Shown: piece by piece, positions 55,127 to 64,000 of the stretch
Numbering within the stretch: position 1 is the stretch's first letter
Layout: each line of letters begins with the position of its first letter
DNA from: Bordetella bronchialis
GTDB lineage: Bacteria; Pseudomonadota; Gammaproteobacteria; Burkholderiales; Burkholderiaceae_B
Length of the DNA stretch: 64,000 bases
Direction: 5' to 3'
NCBI RefSeq assembly: GCF_001676705.1
Contig: NZ_CP016170.1
Location: 930,001-994,000 of the forward strand
Notes under the pieces: generated by a model
Databases searched by the model: none
Told to the model about the DNA's origin: nothing
The model's input: only the letters and a program-made list of their open reading frames with translations
Translations under genes and position numbers: made by a program

Positions 55127-56572
55127 ATGGCTGAAACGGTCCATTCCATACACGCGGCGACGCCGCCACGTACTTACTTCGACAAGATCTGGGATGAGCA
55201 TTTCATCAAGGCCTTCGACGGCCGGGAGCATCTGCTGCAGATCGACCGCCTGATGCTGCACGAGGCGATGGGCACCGTCGCCATGCGCGAGCTGCGGCAG
55301 GAAGGGCGCGCCGTCGCCAGTCCCGGCCAGGTGTTCAGCCTGATCGACCACGCCGTGCAGACCAAGCCCGGCATCGGCCCGCGCAAGGGCTGGAACGACA
55401 TCGGCACGCAGCTGATAGACGAGTCCCGCCTGCTGTCGCGCGAGCTGGGGCTGCACTTCATCGACGCCGACGACGCGCGCCAGGGCATCGCCCACGTGAT
55501 CGCGCCCGAACTGGGTATCGCGCTGCCCGGCCTGACGGTGGTGTGTCCGGACAGCCATACCTGTACGCTCGGCGGCCTGGGCGTGCTGGCATGGGGCATC
55601 GGCGCGTCGGAATGCAAGCACGTGCTGGCGACCCAGGTTTTGATGCAGACGCGGCCGCGCACCATGCGCGTCGACTTCCATGGGACGCTGCCGCCGCACG
55701 TGTACGCCAAGGACATGGTGCTCAGCCTGATCGCACGCATCGGCGCCCATGGCGGCACGGGACACGCCGTGCAGTTGACCGGCACGGCCGTGGCCGCGCT
55801 GCCCATCGAGGCGCGTATGACGCTGTGCAATATGGCGATCGAGTTCTCGGCCAAGTACGGCTTCGTCGCGCCGGACGACGCCACCTACCAGTATCTGCAT
55901 GGGCGCCAGTACGCCCCCAAGGACGCGGACTGGGATGCCGCCGAGGCGCATTGGCGCGCGCTGGCGCGCGACGAGGGCGCGGCCTTCGACAAAGAGATCG
56001 ATATCGATTGCTCCACGCTGGAGCCGCAAGTCAGTTGGGGCACCAGCCCGCAGCATGTGATTCCCATCAGCGGCCGTATTCCATCGCCGGACGATTACGC
56101 CGACCCCGGGGAACGCGCGTGGGTCGAGCGCGCGCTGCGCTACCAGGGCCTGGAGCCCGGCACGCGGGCCCAGGACGTGGCCATCGACGCGGCCTACATC
56201 GGCTCCTGCACCAATGCGCGGCTTTCCGACCTGCGCGAAGCCGCCGCCGTGCTCAAAGGCCAAAAAGTCGCCGCCGGCGTCACGGCCATCTGCGTGCCCG
56301 GCAGCAGCCAGGTCAAGCGCGATGCCGAGGCCGAAGGCCTGGACCGCGTCTTCCTGGAAGCCGGCTTCGAATGGCACGACGCCGGCTGCGGGCTGTGCGC
56401 CCAAGGCAAGGACCGCTTCAAGGGCGAGCGCATCATGAGCACCACCAACCGCAACTTCGAAAACCGCCAGGGGCTGGGCTCGCGCACCCACCTTGCCAGC
56501 CCCGCCACGGTGGCGGCGTCCGCCGTGGCCGGCCGCATGGCCAACGTCCGCCAACTGGCCAGCGGAGGCTGA
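55127..56572 (+). CDS. leuC: 3-isopropylmalate dehydratase large subunit family (LeuC-like)
   Basis: A 481-residue [4Fe-4S] hydro-lyase. The cluster cysteines are C361 (GSCTNAR), C421 and C424 (GCGLC). Standard LeuC reads GCSMC, and the flanking GKDRFKGERI also differs, so this is a divergent paralogue. Active-site motifs PDSHTCTLGGLGVLAWG and TNRNFENRQG are present. The ATG at 55127 has AGGAAAGGA upstream. Co-encoded with a Bug receptor instead of leuB, so it may act on another acid (citramalate or dimethylmalate-like); this is inference. Confidence 0.9.
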   Translation: MAETVHSIHAATPPRTYFDKIWDEHFIKAFDGREHLLQIDRLMLHEAMGTVAMRELRQEGRAVASPGQVFSLIDHAVQTKPGIGPRKGWNDIGTQLIDESRLLSRELGLHFIDADDARQGIAHVIAPELGIALPGLTVVCPDSHTCTLGGLGVLAWGIGASECKHVLATQVLMQTRPRTMRVDFHGTLPPHVYAKDMVLSLIARIGAHGGTGHAVQLTGTAVAALPIEARMTLCNMAIEFSAKYGFVAPDDATYQYLHGRQYAPKDADWDAAEAHWRALARDEGAAFDKEIDIDCSTLEPQVSWGTSPQHVIPISGRIPSPDDYADPGERAWVERALRYQGLEPGTRAQDVAIDAAYIGSCTNARLSDLREAAAVLKGQKVAAGVTAICVPGSSQVKRDAEAEGLDRVFLEAGFEWHDAGCGLCAQGKDRFKGERIMSTTNRNFENRQGLGSRTHLASPATVAASAVAGRMANVRQLASGG

Positions 56573-56573
56573 G

Positions 56574-57206
56574 ATGGAAAAATTCTCGCGTATCAAGGGG
56601 CACGCCGCCCCGCTGATGCAGATCAACATCGATACCGACCAGATGATCCCCTCGCGCTTCCTGCCGCGCGCGCACGTGCCCGGGGTGCTGAAAGAGGGGC
56701 TGTTCGCGGAATGGAAAACGCGGGCCGACGGGACGCCCAACCCGGACTTCATCCTGAACCGCGAGCCGTGGGGCCGGGCGCCTATCCTGGTGGCCGGACG
56801 CAATTTCGGTTGCGGTTCGTCCCGCGAGGGCGCGCCCAAGGCCCTGCGCCAGTGGGGCTTTCGCGCCATTGTCGCGGCCTCTTTCGGCGACATTTTCTAT
56901 GGCAACTGCTTCCGCAATGGCATCGCGCCGGTCGTCCTGCCGGAAGCGACGGTGGAAGCCATGGCGCGCGACGCGATGGAGCGGGGCGCCGATGCCTTGA
57001 TCGAAGTCGACCTGGCGGCCGACACCGTGACCACCGCGCGCGGCGAGGTCCTGCCCTTCCAATCGCCCGCCCGCCTGCGCGCCATGCTGCTGGGCGGCCT
57101 GGACGAGATCGACCTGACCCTGACCATGCGTCAGGACATCGACGGATTCCGGTCCAGGGACCGATCCGTGCGGCCCTGGGCCTACGCGCTGCCGGGGCCG
57201 GCGTAA
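56574..57206 (+). CDS. leuD: 3-isopropylmalate dehydratase small subunit family (LeuD-like)
   Basis: A 210-residue small subunit. It carries the swivel motifs: NIDTDQMIPSRFL at the start, FGCGSSREGAPKALRQWGF and FGDIFYGNCFRNGIAPV. Length fits LeuD. The ATG lies one base after the leuC stop, so translation is coupled. It forms a heterodimer with the leuC product. Neither leuA nor leuB is in the window. Confidence 0.92.
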   Translation: MEKFSRIKGHAAPLMQINIDTDQMIPSRFLPRAHVPGVLKEGLFAEWKTRADGTPNPDFILNREPWGRAPILVAGRNFGCGSSREGAPKALRQWGFRAIVAASFGDIFYGNCFRNGIAPVVLPEATVEAMARDAMERGADALIEVDLAADTVTTARGEVLPFQSPARLRAMLLGGLDEIDLTLTMRQDIDGFRSRDRSVRPWAYALPGPA

Positions 57207-57410
57207 GGCCGCCTGGCCCGGGAAGCGTCCGGCGCAAGGGCCATGCGGCGCCAGGCCGCCTTCGCGTAATGCCGTCCCGCCATCCCGTGGCGCGGACCGG
57301 GCCCGCGCGTCTGGACTTTTGGGCAGGAATTGCGTGGAATTTGGCAGCCCGGCCGTCCGCGCAGGCGGCATAATCCTGCCCAATGATTCAGGCGTTTCCC
57401 TTATACGGCC

Positions 57411-58100
57411 ATGTCACGCGCCCAGCGGCTGCTCGACCTGCTGCAGATTCTGCGCAGCCACCGGTATCCGGTGAGCGGTACGCTGCTGGCCGGCCAATTG
57501 GGCATCAGCCTGCGTACCCTGTATCGGGACATCGCCTTGCTGCAGCAGCAGGGCGCGCACATCGAGGGCGAGGCCGGCGTCGGCTATGTCCTGCGGCCGG
57601 GCTTCCTTCTGCCGCCCTTGATGTTCTCCGAAGAAGAGATCCAGGCGCTGGTCCTGGGATCGCGCTGGGTGGCCGGCCGGGCGGACAGCCGCCTGGGGGA
57701 AGCGGCACGCCACGCACTGGCCAAGATCGCCTCGGTGCTGCCGGCCGACCTGCGTCGCGAGCTCGACGATGGCTCGCTCTTCGTGGTGCCGGGCGACCAG
57801 GTGGCGGATACGGCGGATGTGGCCTTGATACGCGACTCCATCCGGCGCGAGCGCAAGCTGCGCATCGAGTACCGGGACGAGCAGGCGGCGCAAACCGCCC
57901 GCGTCATCTGGCCTTTCGCCCTGGGATTCTTCGACCGCGTGCGCATCGTGGCGGCATGGTGCGAGCTGCGCCAGGGTTTCCGGCACTTTCGCACCGATCG
58001 CATCGTGGCCCTGGACGCCCCGGGAGACCGCTATCCCGAGCGGCGGCAATCCTTGTTGAAGACCTGGCGGCAGATGATGTCGGCCGCCAATCCGGAATGA
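57411..58100 (+). CDS. YafY/PafC-like HTH-WYL transcriptional regulator
   Basis: A 229-residue regulator. The N-terminal HTH_11 domain (RAQRLLDLLQILRSHRYPVS, then LGISLRTLYRDIALLQQQG) binds DNA. The C-terminal WYL-type domain (about 135-220) contains RKLRIEYRDEQA and a WPFALGFFDRVRIVAAWCELR stretch. Such proteins often sit next to VOC or PhnB-like genes, as here with the gene at 58333. Its target is probably that neighbour. Confidence 0.9.
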   Translation: MSRAQRLLDLLQILRSHRYPVSGTLLAGQLGISLRTLYRDIALLQQQGAHIEGEAGVGYVLRPGFLLPPLMFSEEEIQALVLGSRWVAGRADSRLGEAARHALAKIASVLPADLRRELDDGSLFVVPGDQVADTADVALIRDSIRRERKLRIEYRDEQAAQTARVIWPFALGFFDRVRIVAAWCELRQGFRHFRTDRIVALDAPGDRYPERRQSLLKTWRQMMSAANPE

Positions 58101-58332
58101 CGGCCTGTCCATCCTGACCGCCTTCGCGGCGCCACCCCGGCCGGGGGGCAACGCCCCAGCGGGTGCTGCGTCGCCGGATCCCGGACGCCGGTCCCGGATG
58201 GCTCGCCGTCGGCTTGCGGCGGCACACGCTGCTGACAAATTCTGACAGTAGGGCTCGATAGCCTATCGCACCGCACCCGTATCGCACGGGCGCCGTGCCA
58301 GGCCGTCCGGCCCATGACAAGAGGAAAGCACC

Positions 58333-58752
58333 ATGCAACAACAACACCCGAATCACGTATTGCTTTTCGTCGAAAACCCGGTCGCCAGTGCGGCGTTCTA
58401 TGCCTCGCTGCTCGATTGCAAGCCGGTGGAAGCGTCGCCCACTTTCGCCTTGTTCGAGCTGTCTTCCGGCATGCGCCTGGGCCTGTGGTCCCGCCGCGAT
58501 GCGGAACCCATGGTCATCACACGGGGCGGTGGCTGCGAGCTCGGCATCCCCGTGGACGACGACGACACCCTGCACGGCATGTACGCCACATGGAAGGATC
58601 GCGGCCTGGCCATTGTGCAGCCGCCCACGGACATGGATTTCGGCCGCACTTTCGTGGCCCTTGATCCGGATGGCCACCGGCTGCGCGTCTTCCGGCTGGG
58701 CGCCGCGGCAGGCCGCGTCGGCCGGCACGAGGACGAAGCCATCGCCGCCTGA
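58333..58752 (+). CDS. VOC family protein (glyoxalase/bleomycin-resistance-like)
   Basis: A 139-residue single VOC-fold protein. The paired beta-alpha-beta units are visible (NHVLLFVENPVASAAFYASLL and the later FVALDPDGHRLRVF). Full length for the family. It follows the WYL regulator by about 230 bases. GAGG is present about ten bases before the ATG. VOC proteins may be drug-binding, metal dioxygenases or glyoxalases; the type cannot be told here. Confidence 0.9.
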   Translation: MQQQHPNHVLLFVENPVASAAFYASLLDCKPVEASPTFALFELSSGMRLGLWSRRDAEPMVITRGGGCELGIPVDDDDTLHGMYATWKDRGLAIVQPPTDMDFGRTFVALDPDGHRLRVFRLGAAAGRVGRHEDEAIAA

Positions 58753-58866
58753 TGCCGCGCAACGATGCCACCCCGGCCATGCGCGGGGGCGGTCAGTGCG
58801 GCGTGATGCAGTGGCAGTAGATGAAGTGCTGGATGCGTCCGGCAGGCGTGACGTGGGCGCTTTCGC

Positions 58867-60399
58867 TCAGGCCGTCAGCAAGGGCGCGTTGGCCGCTCGC
58901 GCGCCGTAGGCGGCGTCCGCGCCATCGTCTTCGTAGCCGTCGTCGTCGGCCATGACGTCATGGACGCGCATGGCTTCGGCGCTGTCGTACAGGCGGAATA
59001 CCCCGATGGCGTCCATCAGTTGCGCGGCCTGGCTTTCCAGCGCGGAGGATGCCGTGGCGGCGGTGCCCACGAGCGTGGCGTTCTGCCGGGTCAGGTCGTC
59101 GATCTCGGCCACCGCGGCGTTGACTTCGTCGATGCCGGCGCGCTGCGTCTGGCTGGCGTGGCCGATTTCGCTGACGATGGTCGCCACGCGTTCGACGCTT
59201 TCGACGATCTCGCCCATGACGGCGGCGGCATCGTCGGCCTTGCGCGCGCCGTTGTCCGTCTTGTCCAGCGAGGCCGTGATCAGGCCGCGGATATCCTTGG
59301 CCGCCGTGGCGCTGCGTTGCGCCAGCGCGCGCACCTCGGACGCCACGACCGCGAAGCCGCGGCCGCTTTCACCGGCCCGCGCGGCCTCCACCGCGGCGTT
59401 CAGCGCCAGGATGTTGGTCTGGAAGGCGATGCTGTCGATCAACCCGGTGATCTCGGAGATCTTCTGCGCTTCCTGGCGGATCTCGCCCATGACGCCCGCC
59501 ACCTCGGTGACGGCCTGGCTGCCCGTGCCGGCCACCTGGCGCGCCGCGGCCGCCAGCTTGGCGGCGGTGTCGGCGTTGGCGGCGTTGTTGTGCACGTTGT
59601 CGGCCAGCATCTGCATGGAGGCCACCGTGCGCTGCAGGGAGTCCGCCTGGATGCGCGTGCGTTCCTCCAATTGCGTATTGCCCTGCATCAGCTCGTGCGA
59701 CGCGGCCGACATCGAGAGCACGCCCATGCGGACATGGCTCATGGTGCGGTGGACCTGGTCCATGGTGGCCTTGAAGGCGCCGGCCAGCTCGCTATTCATG
59801 TCCAGCCGGCCGAAGCGCAGGTCGAAGGCGCCGGCTTCGCGGCCCAGGTGGGCGCTCAGGCGCGCCAGTTCTTCCGCGGTGACGGCGTCCTTCTCCATGC
59901 GCCACGCCAGCCAGCCCAGGGCGCCGGCCTGCACCACCACGTAGCTGGCGTGCAAGGCCAGTATGCCCAGCCCCGGCGTGGTGAAGCAGGAGACGCCGTA
60001 GCCCCACTGCTGCAGGAAATTGAAGCTGACGTGGTGGATGGCGATGACGATGGCCGCACAGGCGATGGGCCGCCAGTCGCGGTAGGCCAGCAGCAGCGAC
60101 AGCAGGACGAACACGCCGAAGTGCATCTCGGTCATGCCGGACATCAGGTGGATCTGCAGCGCGGCAAACACCATCAAGGCGCTTGCGACCACCAGCCGGG
60201 TCAGCAGCCGGGAGGGCCACCACACGATCAGCAGCGTGGGCAGGATCGCCGCCGGCAGTCCCACGGCCAGCGCCGAAGTCCAGCGTCCGTATTGCGGCGC
60301 CAGCGCCATGGCGATCAGGAACAGTACCCAGAGCAGGGGCAGCATGGCCCGGTCGACGCGGCGGTAAGAGGCTTCGAGCAGTAGAGCGGTGTCTCGCAT
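58867..60399 (-). CDS. Methyl-accepting chemotaxis protein
   Basis: A 510-residue inner-membrane chemoreceptor. The first about 190 residues contain about six membrane helices ([10 protein letters not shown]..., [16 protein letters not shown]..., [17 protein letters not shown]), so it lacks the usual large periplasmic domain and may sense inside the membrane. The signalling tip ([19 protein letters not shown], then [17 protein letters not shown]) is intact. The ATG at 60399 follows AGGA by about 7 bases; an in-frame ATG at 60405 is also possible. The C-terminus ends in an acidic stretch. Confidence 0.92.
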   Translation of the reverse strand: MRDTALLLEASYRRVDRAMLPLLWVLFLIAMALAPQYGRWTSALAVGLPAAILPTLLIVWWPSRLLTRLVVASALMVFAALQIHLMSGMTEMHFGVFVLLSLLLAYRDWRPIACAAIVIAIHHVSFNFLQQWGYGVSCFTTPGLGILALHASYVVVQAGALGWLAWRMEKDAVTAEELARLSAHLGREAGAFDLRFGRLDMNSELAGAFKATMDQVHRTMSHVRMGVLSMSAASHELMQGNTQLEERTRIQADSLQRTVASMQMLADNVHNNAANADTAAKLAAAARQVAGTGSQAVTEVAGVMGEIRQEAQKISEITGLIDSIAFQTNILALNAAVEAARAGESGRGFAVVASEVRALAQRSATAAKDIRGLITASLDKTDNGARKADDAAAVMGEIVESVERVATIVSEIGHASQTQRAGIDEVNAAVAEIDDLTRQNATLVGTAATASSALESQAAQLMDAIGVFRLYDSAEAMRVHDVMADDDGYEDDGADAAYGARAANAPLLTA

Positions 60400-60639
60400 T
60401 GACATGTCCTGGAGAGGGCACAAACCCGGCATTGAAGCCAATTTAAATCACTTTGTGAATACTTGTCGCAGAAAATTTCGCAACTTTCACAGGATTTCGT
60501 GGCGACGTCGCGGTGTCCGGTGCGTCAAGTCCCTTCAAAGTGGGGCCTTTCGCGCACCGGGTGCGCATGATCAGGGATTTCCCCTATATGCCGTCTTGTC
60601 CACCTCCACCCTGTCCGGCAGTGGATTGTGTCTCGTATA

Positions 60640-60651
60640 ATCGTATACGAT
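60640..60651. promoter_or_regulatory. GntR operator candidate before the second GntR gene
   Basis: ATCGTATACGAT is a perfect 12-base palindrome of the TNGTNNACNA type. It overlaps a TATAAT promoter-like hexamer on the plus strand (60635-60640). It lies 24 bases before the chosen start, and covers the GTG at 60628, arguing against that start. Autoregulation is likely. Confidence 0.65.
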
Positions 60652-60675
60652 CAGACAACACAGAACGGCACGCAC

Positions 60676-61374
60676 ATGGATTGGCTCACTACGCCTGTCG
60701 GGCAGGAAACCTTCGCCGAGATCAAGAACACCTCGCTGGGCAAGCTGGTGCGCGATCGCCTGCTCAACCAGATCCTGGCGGGCGAGTTCGAACCGGGGCA
60801 GGCGCTGCGCGAATCCGAACTGGTGGAACGCCTGAAGGTGTCGCGCGTGCCGGTGCGCGAGGCGCTGCGCGAACTGGAAAGCTCCGGCCTGGTGGTGTCC
60901 CGCAAGCATTCGGGCGTGTACGTGCGCGAGCTTACGGACCAGGAAGTGCGCGACCTGTACCAATTCCGCTCCGTGCTGGACAGCCATGCCGGACGCATGG
61001 CGTCGCAGCTGCCCGCGGAACGCCGGCAAGCCCTGGTGGATGCGCTGGAACCCTGCACCGAGGCCATGGACGCGGCGATACGCGATGCGAACCCGCAGGC
61101 CTACTACCGCGAGAACCTGCGCTTTCACTGGCTGTTCATCGAGCACGCCGGCAACCGGGAGATCGCCAAAACCTACCGCGAAGTCATCCAGAAGCTGCAC
61201 CTGGCGCGCCTGAAGAATCTGTCGTCGGAGACGCACCGCGCGCAATCCAACGCCGAGCACAAGCAGATCGTCGCGGCACTGCGCGATTCCACCACGAGCG
61301 CGCAGGCCGAGCATTGCGCGGCGCTCCTGGCCCATCACGTCATGAATGCGCACGATCGCTTGTCGGCGATGTAG
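60676..61374 (+). CDS. GntR-family regulator, FCD domain
   Basis: A 232-residue FadR-subfamily regulator. The helix-turn-helix (ALRESELVERLKVSRVPVREAL) is followed by an FCD domain whose likely metal-binding histidines are in RFHWLFIEHAG, SNAEHKQIVAAL and LLAHHVMNAHD. The ATG at 60676 is favoured over the GTG at 60628, which falls in the operator. It is transcribed in the same direction as the Bug-PrpD-dehydrogenase genes and probably represses them and itself. Confidence 0.9.
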   Translation: MDWLTTPVGQETFAEIKNTSLGKLVRDRLLNQILAGEFEPGQALRESELVERLKVSRVPVREALRELESSGLVVSRKHSGVYVRELTDQEVRDLYQFRSVLDSHAGRMASQLPAERRQALVDALEPCTEAMDAAIRDANPQAYYRENLRFHWLFIEHAGNREIAKTYREVIQKLHLARLKNLSSETHRAQSNAEHKQIVAALRDSTTSAQAEHCAALLAHHVMNAHDRLSAM

Positions 61375-61458
61375 CGCCCCCTTGCCCGACAGCAAACCGG
61401 CGCGCCGCCGGGGCCCTGTCCCAACCGTAGAAGTCCATCCAGAAAAAGGAGACAAACC

Positions 61459-62433
61459 GTGAAACGTCGTTCATTCCTGCTTGGCGCCGGCGCCACCGCC
61501 CTCGGGCTGCCCCACCTGTCCTTCGCCGCGTCGAAGTATCCCGACCATCCCATTACCTACATCGTGCCGGTGGCGCCCGGCGGGGGCAGCGACTATGTCG
61601 GGCGCGCCACGACCAGCGCCTGGGGCAAGGAGCTGAACGCCACGTTCGTGGTAGAGAACCAGAGCGGTGGCGGCGGCGTGATCGCCTGCCAGAAGACCAT
61701 GCGCTCCAAGCCCGACGGCTACACGCTGATGCAGGGCTATGTCGCCACGCTGGGTACCAGCCCGGCGACGCGCAAGGTGCCCTACGACCCCATCAAGGAT
61801 TTCACGGCGGTCGGCATGATCGGCGGTACGCCCAATGTGCTGGTGGTCAACGCCAAGCTGCCGATCACCAACCTGAAGGAATTCGTCGCCTACGCCAAGG
61901 CCCACAACAACATGAACTACGGCTCGGCGGGCGCGGGTTCGCTGACCCATTTGCTGATGGAGCTGCTGCAGCAGCAGGCGGGCACGAAGATGGTGCACAT
62001 CGCCTACAAGGGCATTGCGCCGGCCTTCACCGACCTGCTGGGCCAGCAGACGCAGGCGATGTTCCCCGGCCTGGCGGCGGCGGTCCCGCACCTGCGCTCC
62101 GGCGCCGTGCGCGCCATCGCGCTGACCGGCGACCAGCGCAACGCCGGCTTCCCGGATGTCCCGACCTTCAAGGAGCTGGGCCTGTCGGGCTTCGACGATG
62201 TGCTGCAGTGGTACGGCGTGTCCGGCCCCGCCGGCATGGATTCAGGTATCGTGCAGACCCTGAATACGGCGCTGAACAAGGTCCTGAAGGATCCCGCGCT
62301 GGCCAAGCAGCTGGACACCGAGGCCATCATCCCCATGCCGATGTCGCCGGCGCAGTTCGCCGCCTATGTCAGCAAGGATTTCGAGCGCTGGTCCAAACTG
62401 GCGAAGGCGCAGCACATCAGCCTGGACGCCTGA
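61459..62433 (+). CDS. Bug/TctC family periplasmic binding receptor
   Basis: A 324-residue receptor. The signal begins KRRSFLLGAGATALG (twin Arg) and ends SFAAS. Family motifs: YPDHPITYIVPVAPGGGSDY, KPDGYTLMQGYVAT and DVPTFKELGLSG. The start is GTG at 61459, supported by AAGGAG eight bases upstream. It is followed by an MmgE/PrpD gene, the same pairing as at 44285-46711. Confidence 0.92.
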   Translation: MKRRSFLLGAGATALGLPHLSFAASKYPDHPITYIVPVAPGGGSDYVGRATTSAWGKELNATFVVENQSGGGGVIACQKTMRSKPDGYTLMQGYVATLGTSPATRKVPYDPIKDFTAVGMIGGTPNVLVVNAKLPITNLKEFVAYAKAHNNMNYGSAGAGSLTHLLMELLQQQAGTKMVHIAYKGIAPAFTDLLGQQTQAMFPGLAAAVPHLRSGAVRAIALTGDQRNAGFPDVPTFKELGLSGFDDVLQWYGVSGPAGMDSGIVQTLNTALNKVLKDPALAKQLDTEAIIPMPMSPAQFAAYVSKDFERWSKLAKAQHISLDA

Positions 62434-62493
62434 GCCCTTTGACGGCGGCGCCGCCGCCCACGAATTTCCAACACCTTCCAAGCAGAGATACGC

Positions 62494-63870
62494 ATGGCCC
62501 TGAACACCAAGATCGACGCCGATCACAACGCCCCTCCGGTAACCCGCACGCTGGCCGAATATGTCGTCAACCATCCGTCCCGCGGCTGGAGCGACGAGGT
62601 CGACCACGAGGCCCATCGCACTTTCATGAACTGGCTGGGCTGCGCGGTGGGCGCCGCCCAGCACGAGGCCGCGCTGGCGGCGCTGCACGCGGTGCAGGTG
62701 CTGAAGCCTTCCGAGCAGGCCACCATCCTGGGCCGGCGCGAGCGCGTGGACATCGCCAGCGCGGCGTTGATCAACGGCATTACGTCGCACACCTTCGATT
62801 TCGACGATACGCACCTGAAGACCATCATCCATCCCGCGGGTCCCGTGTGCTCCGCGGTGCTGGCGCTGGCCGAACTGACGGGCGCCAGCGGCCGCCAGAT
62901 CATCGATGCCATCGTGATCGGTATCGATGTGTCGTGCCGCATCGGCAATATGGTCTACCCGCAGCACTATGACCGCGGCTGGCACATTACGGGCACGACC
63001 GGCGGTTTCGGCGCGGCGGCCGCCTGCGCGCGCCTGCTGGGCCTGACCGTGGACCAGACGCAGATGGCGCTGGGCATCGCGGCATCCCAGCCCGTGGGCC
63101 TGCGCGAGCAATTCGGCACGATGACCAAGCCCTTCCACCCGGGCGGCGCGGCCAAGGCCGGACTGATGTCGGCCCTGCTGGCGCGCGAAGGTTTCACGTC
63201 GAGCAAGCGCGCGATCGAGGCGCCGCGCGGATTCGCGCAAGTGGCGTCCACCAAGTTCGACTGGAACGAGATCACGGACGAGCTGGGCAAGCGCTTCGAG
63301 ATTTCCTTCAACACCTACAAGCCCTTCGCCTGCGGCATCGTGATCCACCCCAGCATCGATGCCTGCGTGCAACTGCGCGCCAAGGGCGTGACGCCGGAGA
63401 ACCTGGAGCGCATCGACCTGCGCGTGCATTCGCTGGTGCTTGAACTGACCGGCAAGAAGGAGCCCGCCGACGGCCTGCAGGGCAAGTTCAGCGTGTACCA
63501 CGGCTGCGCCGCCGGCCTGATCTTCGGCCGCGCGTCGGAAGACGAGTACGCCGACGAGATCGTGAACCGCCCCGACGTGGTGGACGTGCGCCGCAAGGTG
63601 GTGGCCACGGTGGACGACGCCATCGACGAGGCCAGCGTGGACGCCGTGGCGACGCTGAAGGACGGCAGCAAGGTACACATCTTCGTGGAGCACGCCATCG
63701 GTTCGCTGCAACGGCCCATGAGCGACGCGGACCTGGAAGCGAAGTTCAGCGGCATGTCCGATGCCATCCTGGGCGCCGAGCAGACCCGCGCGCTGATCGC
63801 CGCATGCTGGGACCTGGGCAAGGCGCCGGACGTGCGCAAGCTGGCCGAGCTGGCGCGGGCCAAGTCATGA
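62494..63870 (+). CDS. MmgE/PrpD family protein
   Basis: A 458-residue member of the MmgE/PrpD family. Family stretches include NGITSHTFDFDDTHLKTIIH, GTTGGFGAAAACARLLGL, TKPFHPGGAAKAGLMSALL and YKPFACGIVIHPSID. It shares architecture with the enzyme at 45338 but is not identical to it. The stop overlaps the next gene by four bases (ATGA). It probably acts on the acid captured by the preceding Bug receptor. Confidence 0.92.
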   Translation: MALNTKIDADHNAPPVTRTLAEYVVNHPSRGWSDEVDHEAHRTFMNWLGCAVGAAQHEAALAALHAVQVLKPSEQATILGRRERVDIASAALINGITSHTFDFDDTHLKTIIHPAGPVCSAVLALAELTGASGRQIIDAIVIGIDVSCRIGNMVYPQHYDRGWHITGTTGGFGAAAACARLLGLTVDQTQMALGIAASQPVGLREQFGTMTKPFHPGGAAKAGLMSALLAREGFTSSKRAIEAPRGFAQVASTKFDWNEITDELGKRFEISFNTYKPFACGIVIHPSIDACVQLRAKGVTPENLERIDLRVHSLVLELTGKKEPADGLQGKFSVYHGCAAGLIFGRASEDEYADEIVNRPDVVDVRRKVVATVDDAIDEASVDAVATLKDGSKVHIFVEHAIGSLQRPMSDADLEAKFSGMSDAILGAEQTRALIAACWDLGKAPDVRKLAELARAKS

Positions 63871-64000
63871 GCGCTGCCGCCACCAGCGCCGGACAAAGCG
63901 CCGCCGTTTCGGGAGCGGCCCTGCCACAACGGGGCCGTCCCCCCGGCCGCCCGCGTATCGTGGTCCTGGACGACTGGGAGAACGCCCTGCGCGAGCGCGT
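63867..64000 (+). CDS. D-2-hydroxyacid dehydrogenase family, N-terminal fragment
   Basis: Only the first 44 codons are in the window. After an Ala/Ser-rich start and a PRG-rich linker the frame reads RIVVLDDWENALRERV, the first strand of the D-isomer-specific 2-hydroxyacid dehydrogenase fold. The ATG overlaps the PrpD stop by four bases. The NAD-binding domain lies beyond the right edge. It is probably the last enzyme of the GntR-Bug-PrpD cassette, oxidising or reducing a hydroxy acid. Confidence 0.7.
   Translation, partial: MSAAATSAGQSAAVSGAALPQRGRPPGRPRIVVLDDWENALRER

Overview
The window is high-GC (about two-thirds G+C by eye), densely coded chromosomal DNA from a betaproteobacterium, most likely the Alcaligenaceae (Bordetella/Achromobacter group). 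The reasons are five orphan Bug/TctC-type periplasmic receptors, many LysR and GntR/FCD regulators each beside a small catabolic operon, FecI/FecR-controlled TonB receptors, and protein family variants typical of that group. I saw no rRNA, tRNA, CRISPR array, phage or insertion sequence. The genus is an inference.

Layout. 1-3435 (minus): a four-gene osmoprotectant ABC importer, with its ATPase running off the left edge. 3841-7585: a NERD-helicase, a YghU-type glutathione transferase overlapping a DOPA 4,5-dioxygenase-like gene, and a VapBC pair. 7775-14076: an iron operon of ECF sigma factor, anti-sigma factor, TonB receptor, a DUF3649-PepSY fusion and DUF3325, with two Fur-like sites. 14078-18348: a LysE exporter, a YjfB-like motility protein, a Tat-exported cupin, a wrecked LysR gene and an MFS carrier. 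18382-25138 (minus): acyl-CoA synthetase, DUF1254, thiolase and SDR genes downstream of a LysR gene. 25318-28285: a Bug receptor, a tautomerase and a divergent SDR/LysR pair. 28527-31502: a Fiu-type catecholate receptor with PiuC. 31564-37300: a Bug receptor, an unknown small gene, an AcnA-type aconitase and a low-GC PD-(D/E)XK protein. 37472-41054: catalase, LysR and a methyltransferase.

41113-47762: a divergent GntR / MFS-SDR-Bug-MmgE/PrpD cassette closed by a convergent ketopantoate-reductase-like gene. 47937-51386: DUF2182, a TPR-HTH regulator, a beta-propeller protein and an acetyltransferase with a hairpin-rich leader. 51450-57206: a second-type enolase divergent from a LysR gene, then Bug-leuC-leuD preceded by a FadR/PdhR-like operator. 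57411-60399: a WYL regulator with a VOC protein, and a chemoreceptor. 60676-64000: GntR-Bug-MmgE/PrpD-2-hydroxyacid dehydrogenase, cut by the right edge.

The theme is scavenging: iron uptake, osmoprotectant uptake and many small uptake-plus-catabolism cassettes for organic acids, each under local control. I did not find a clearly new multi-gene defence or mobile system. The best leads are the lone low-GC PD-(D/E)XK gene, two SDRs without the catalytic tyrosine, the orphan FCD operator before Bug-leuCD, and the hairpin leader before the acetyltransferase.
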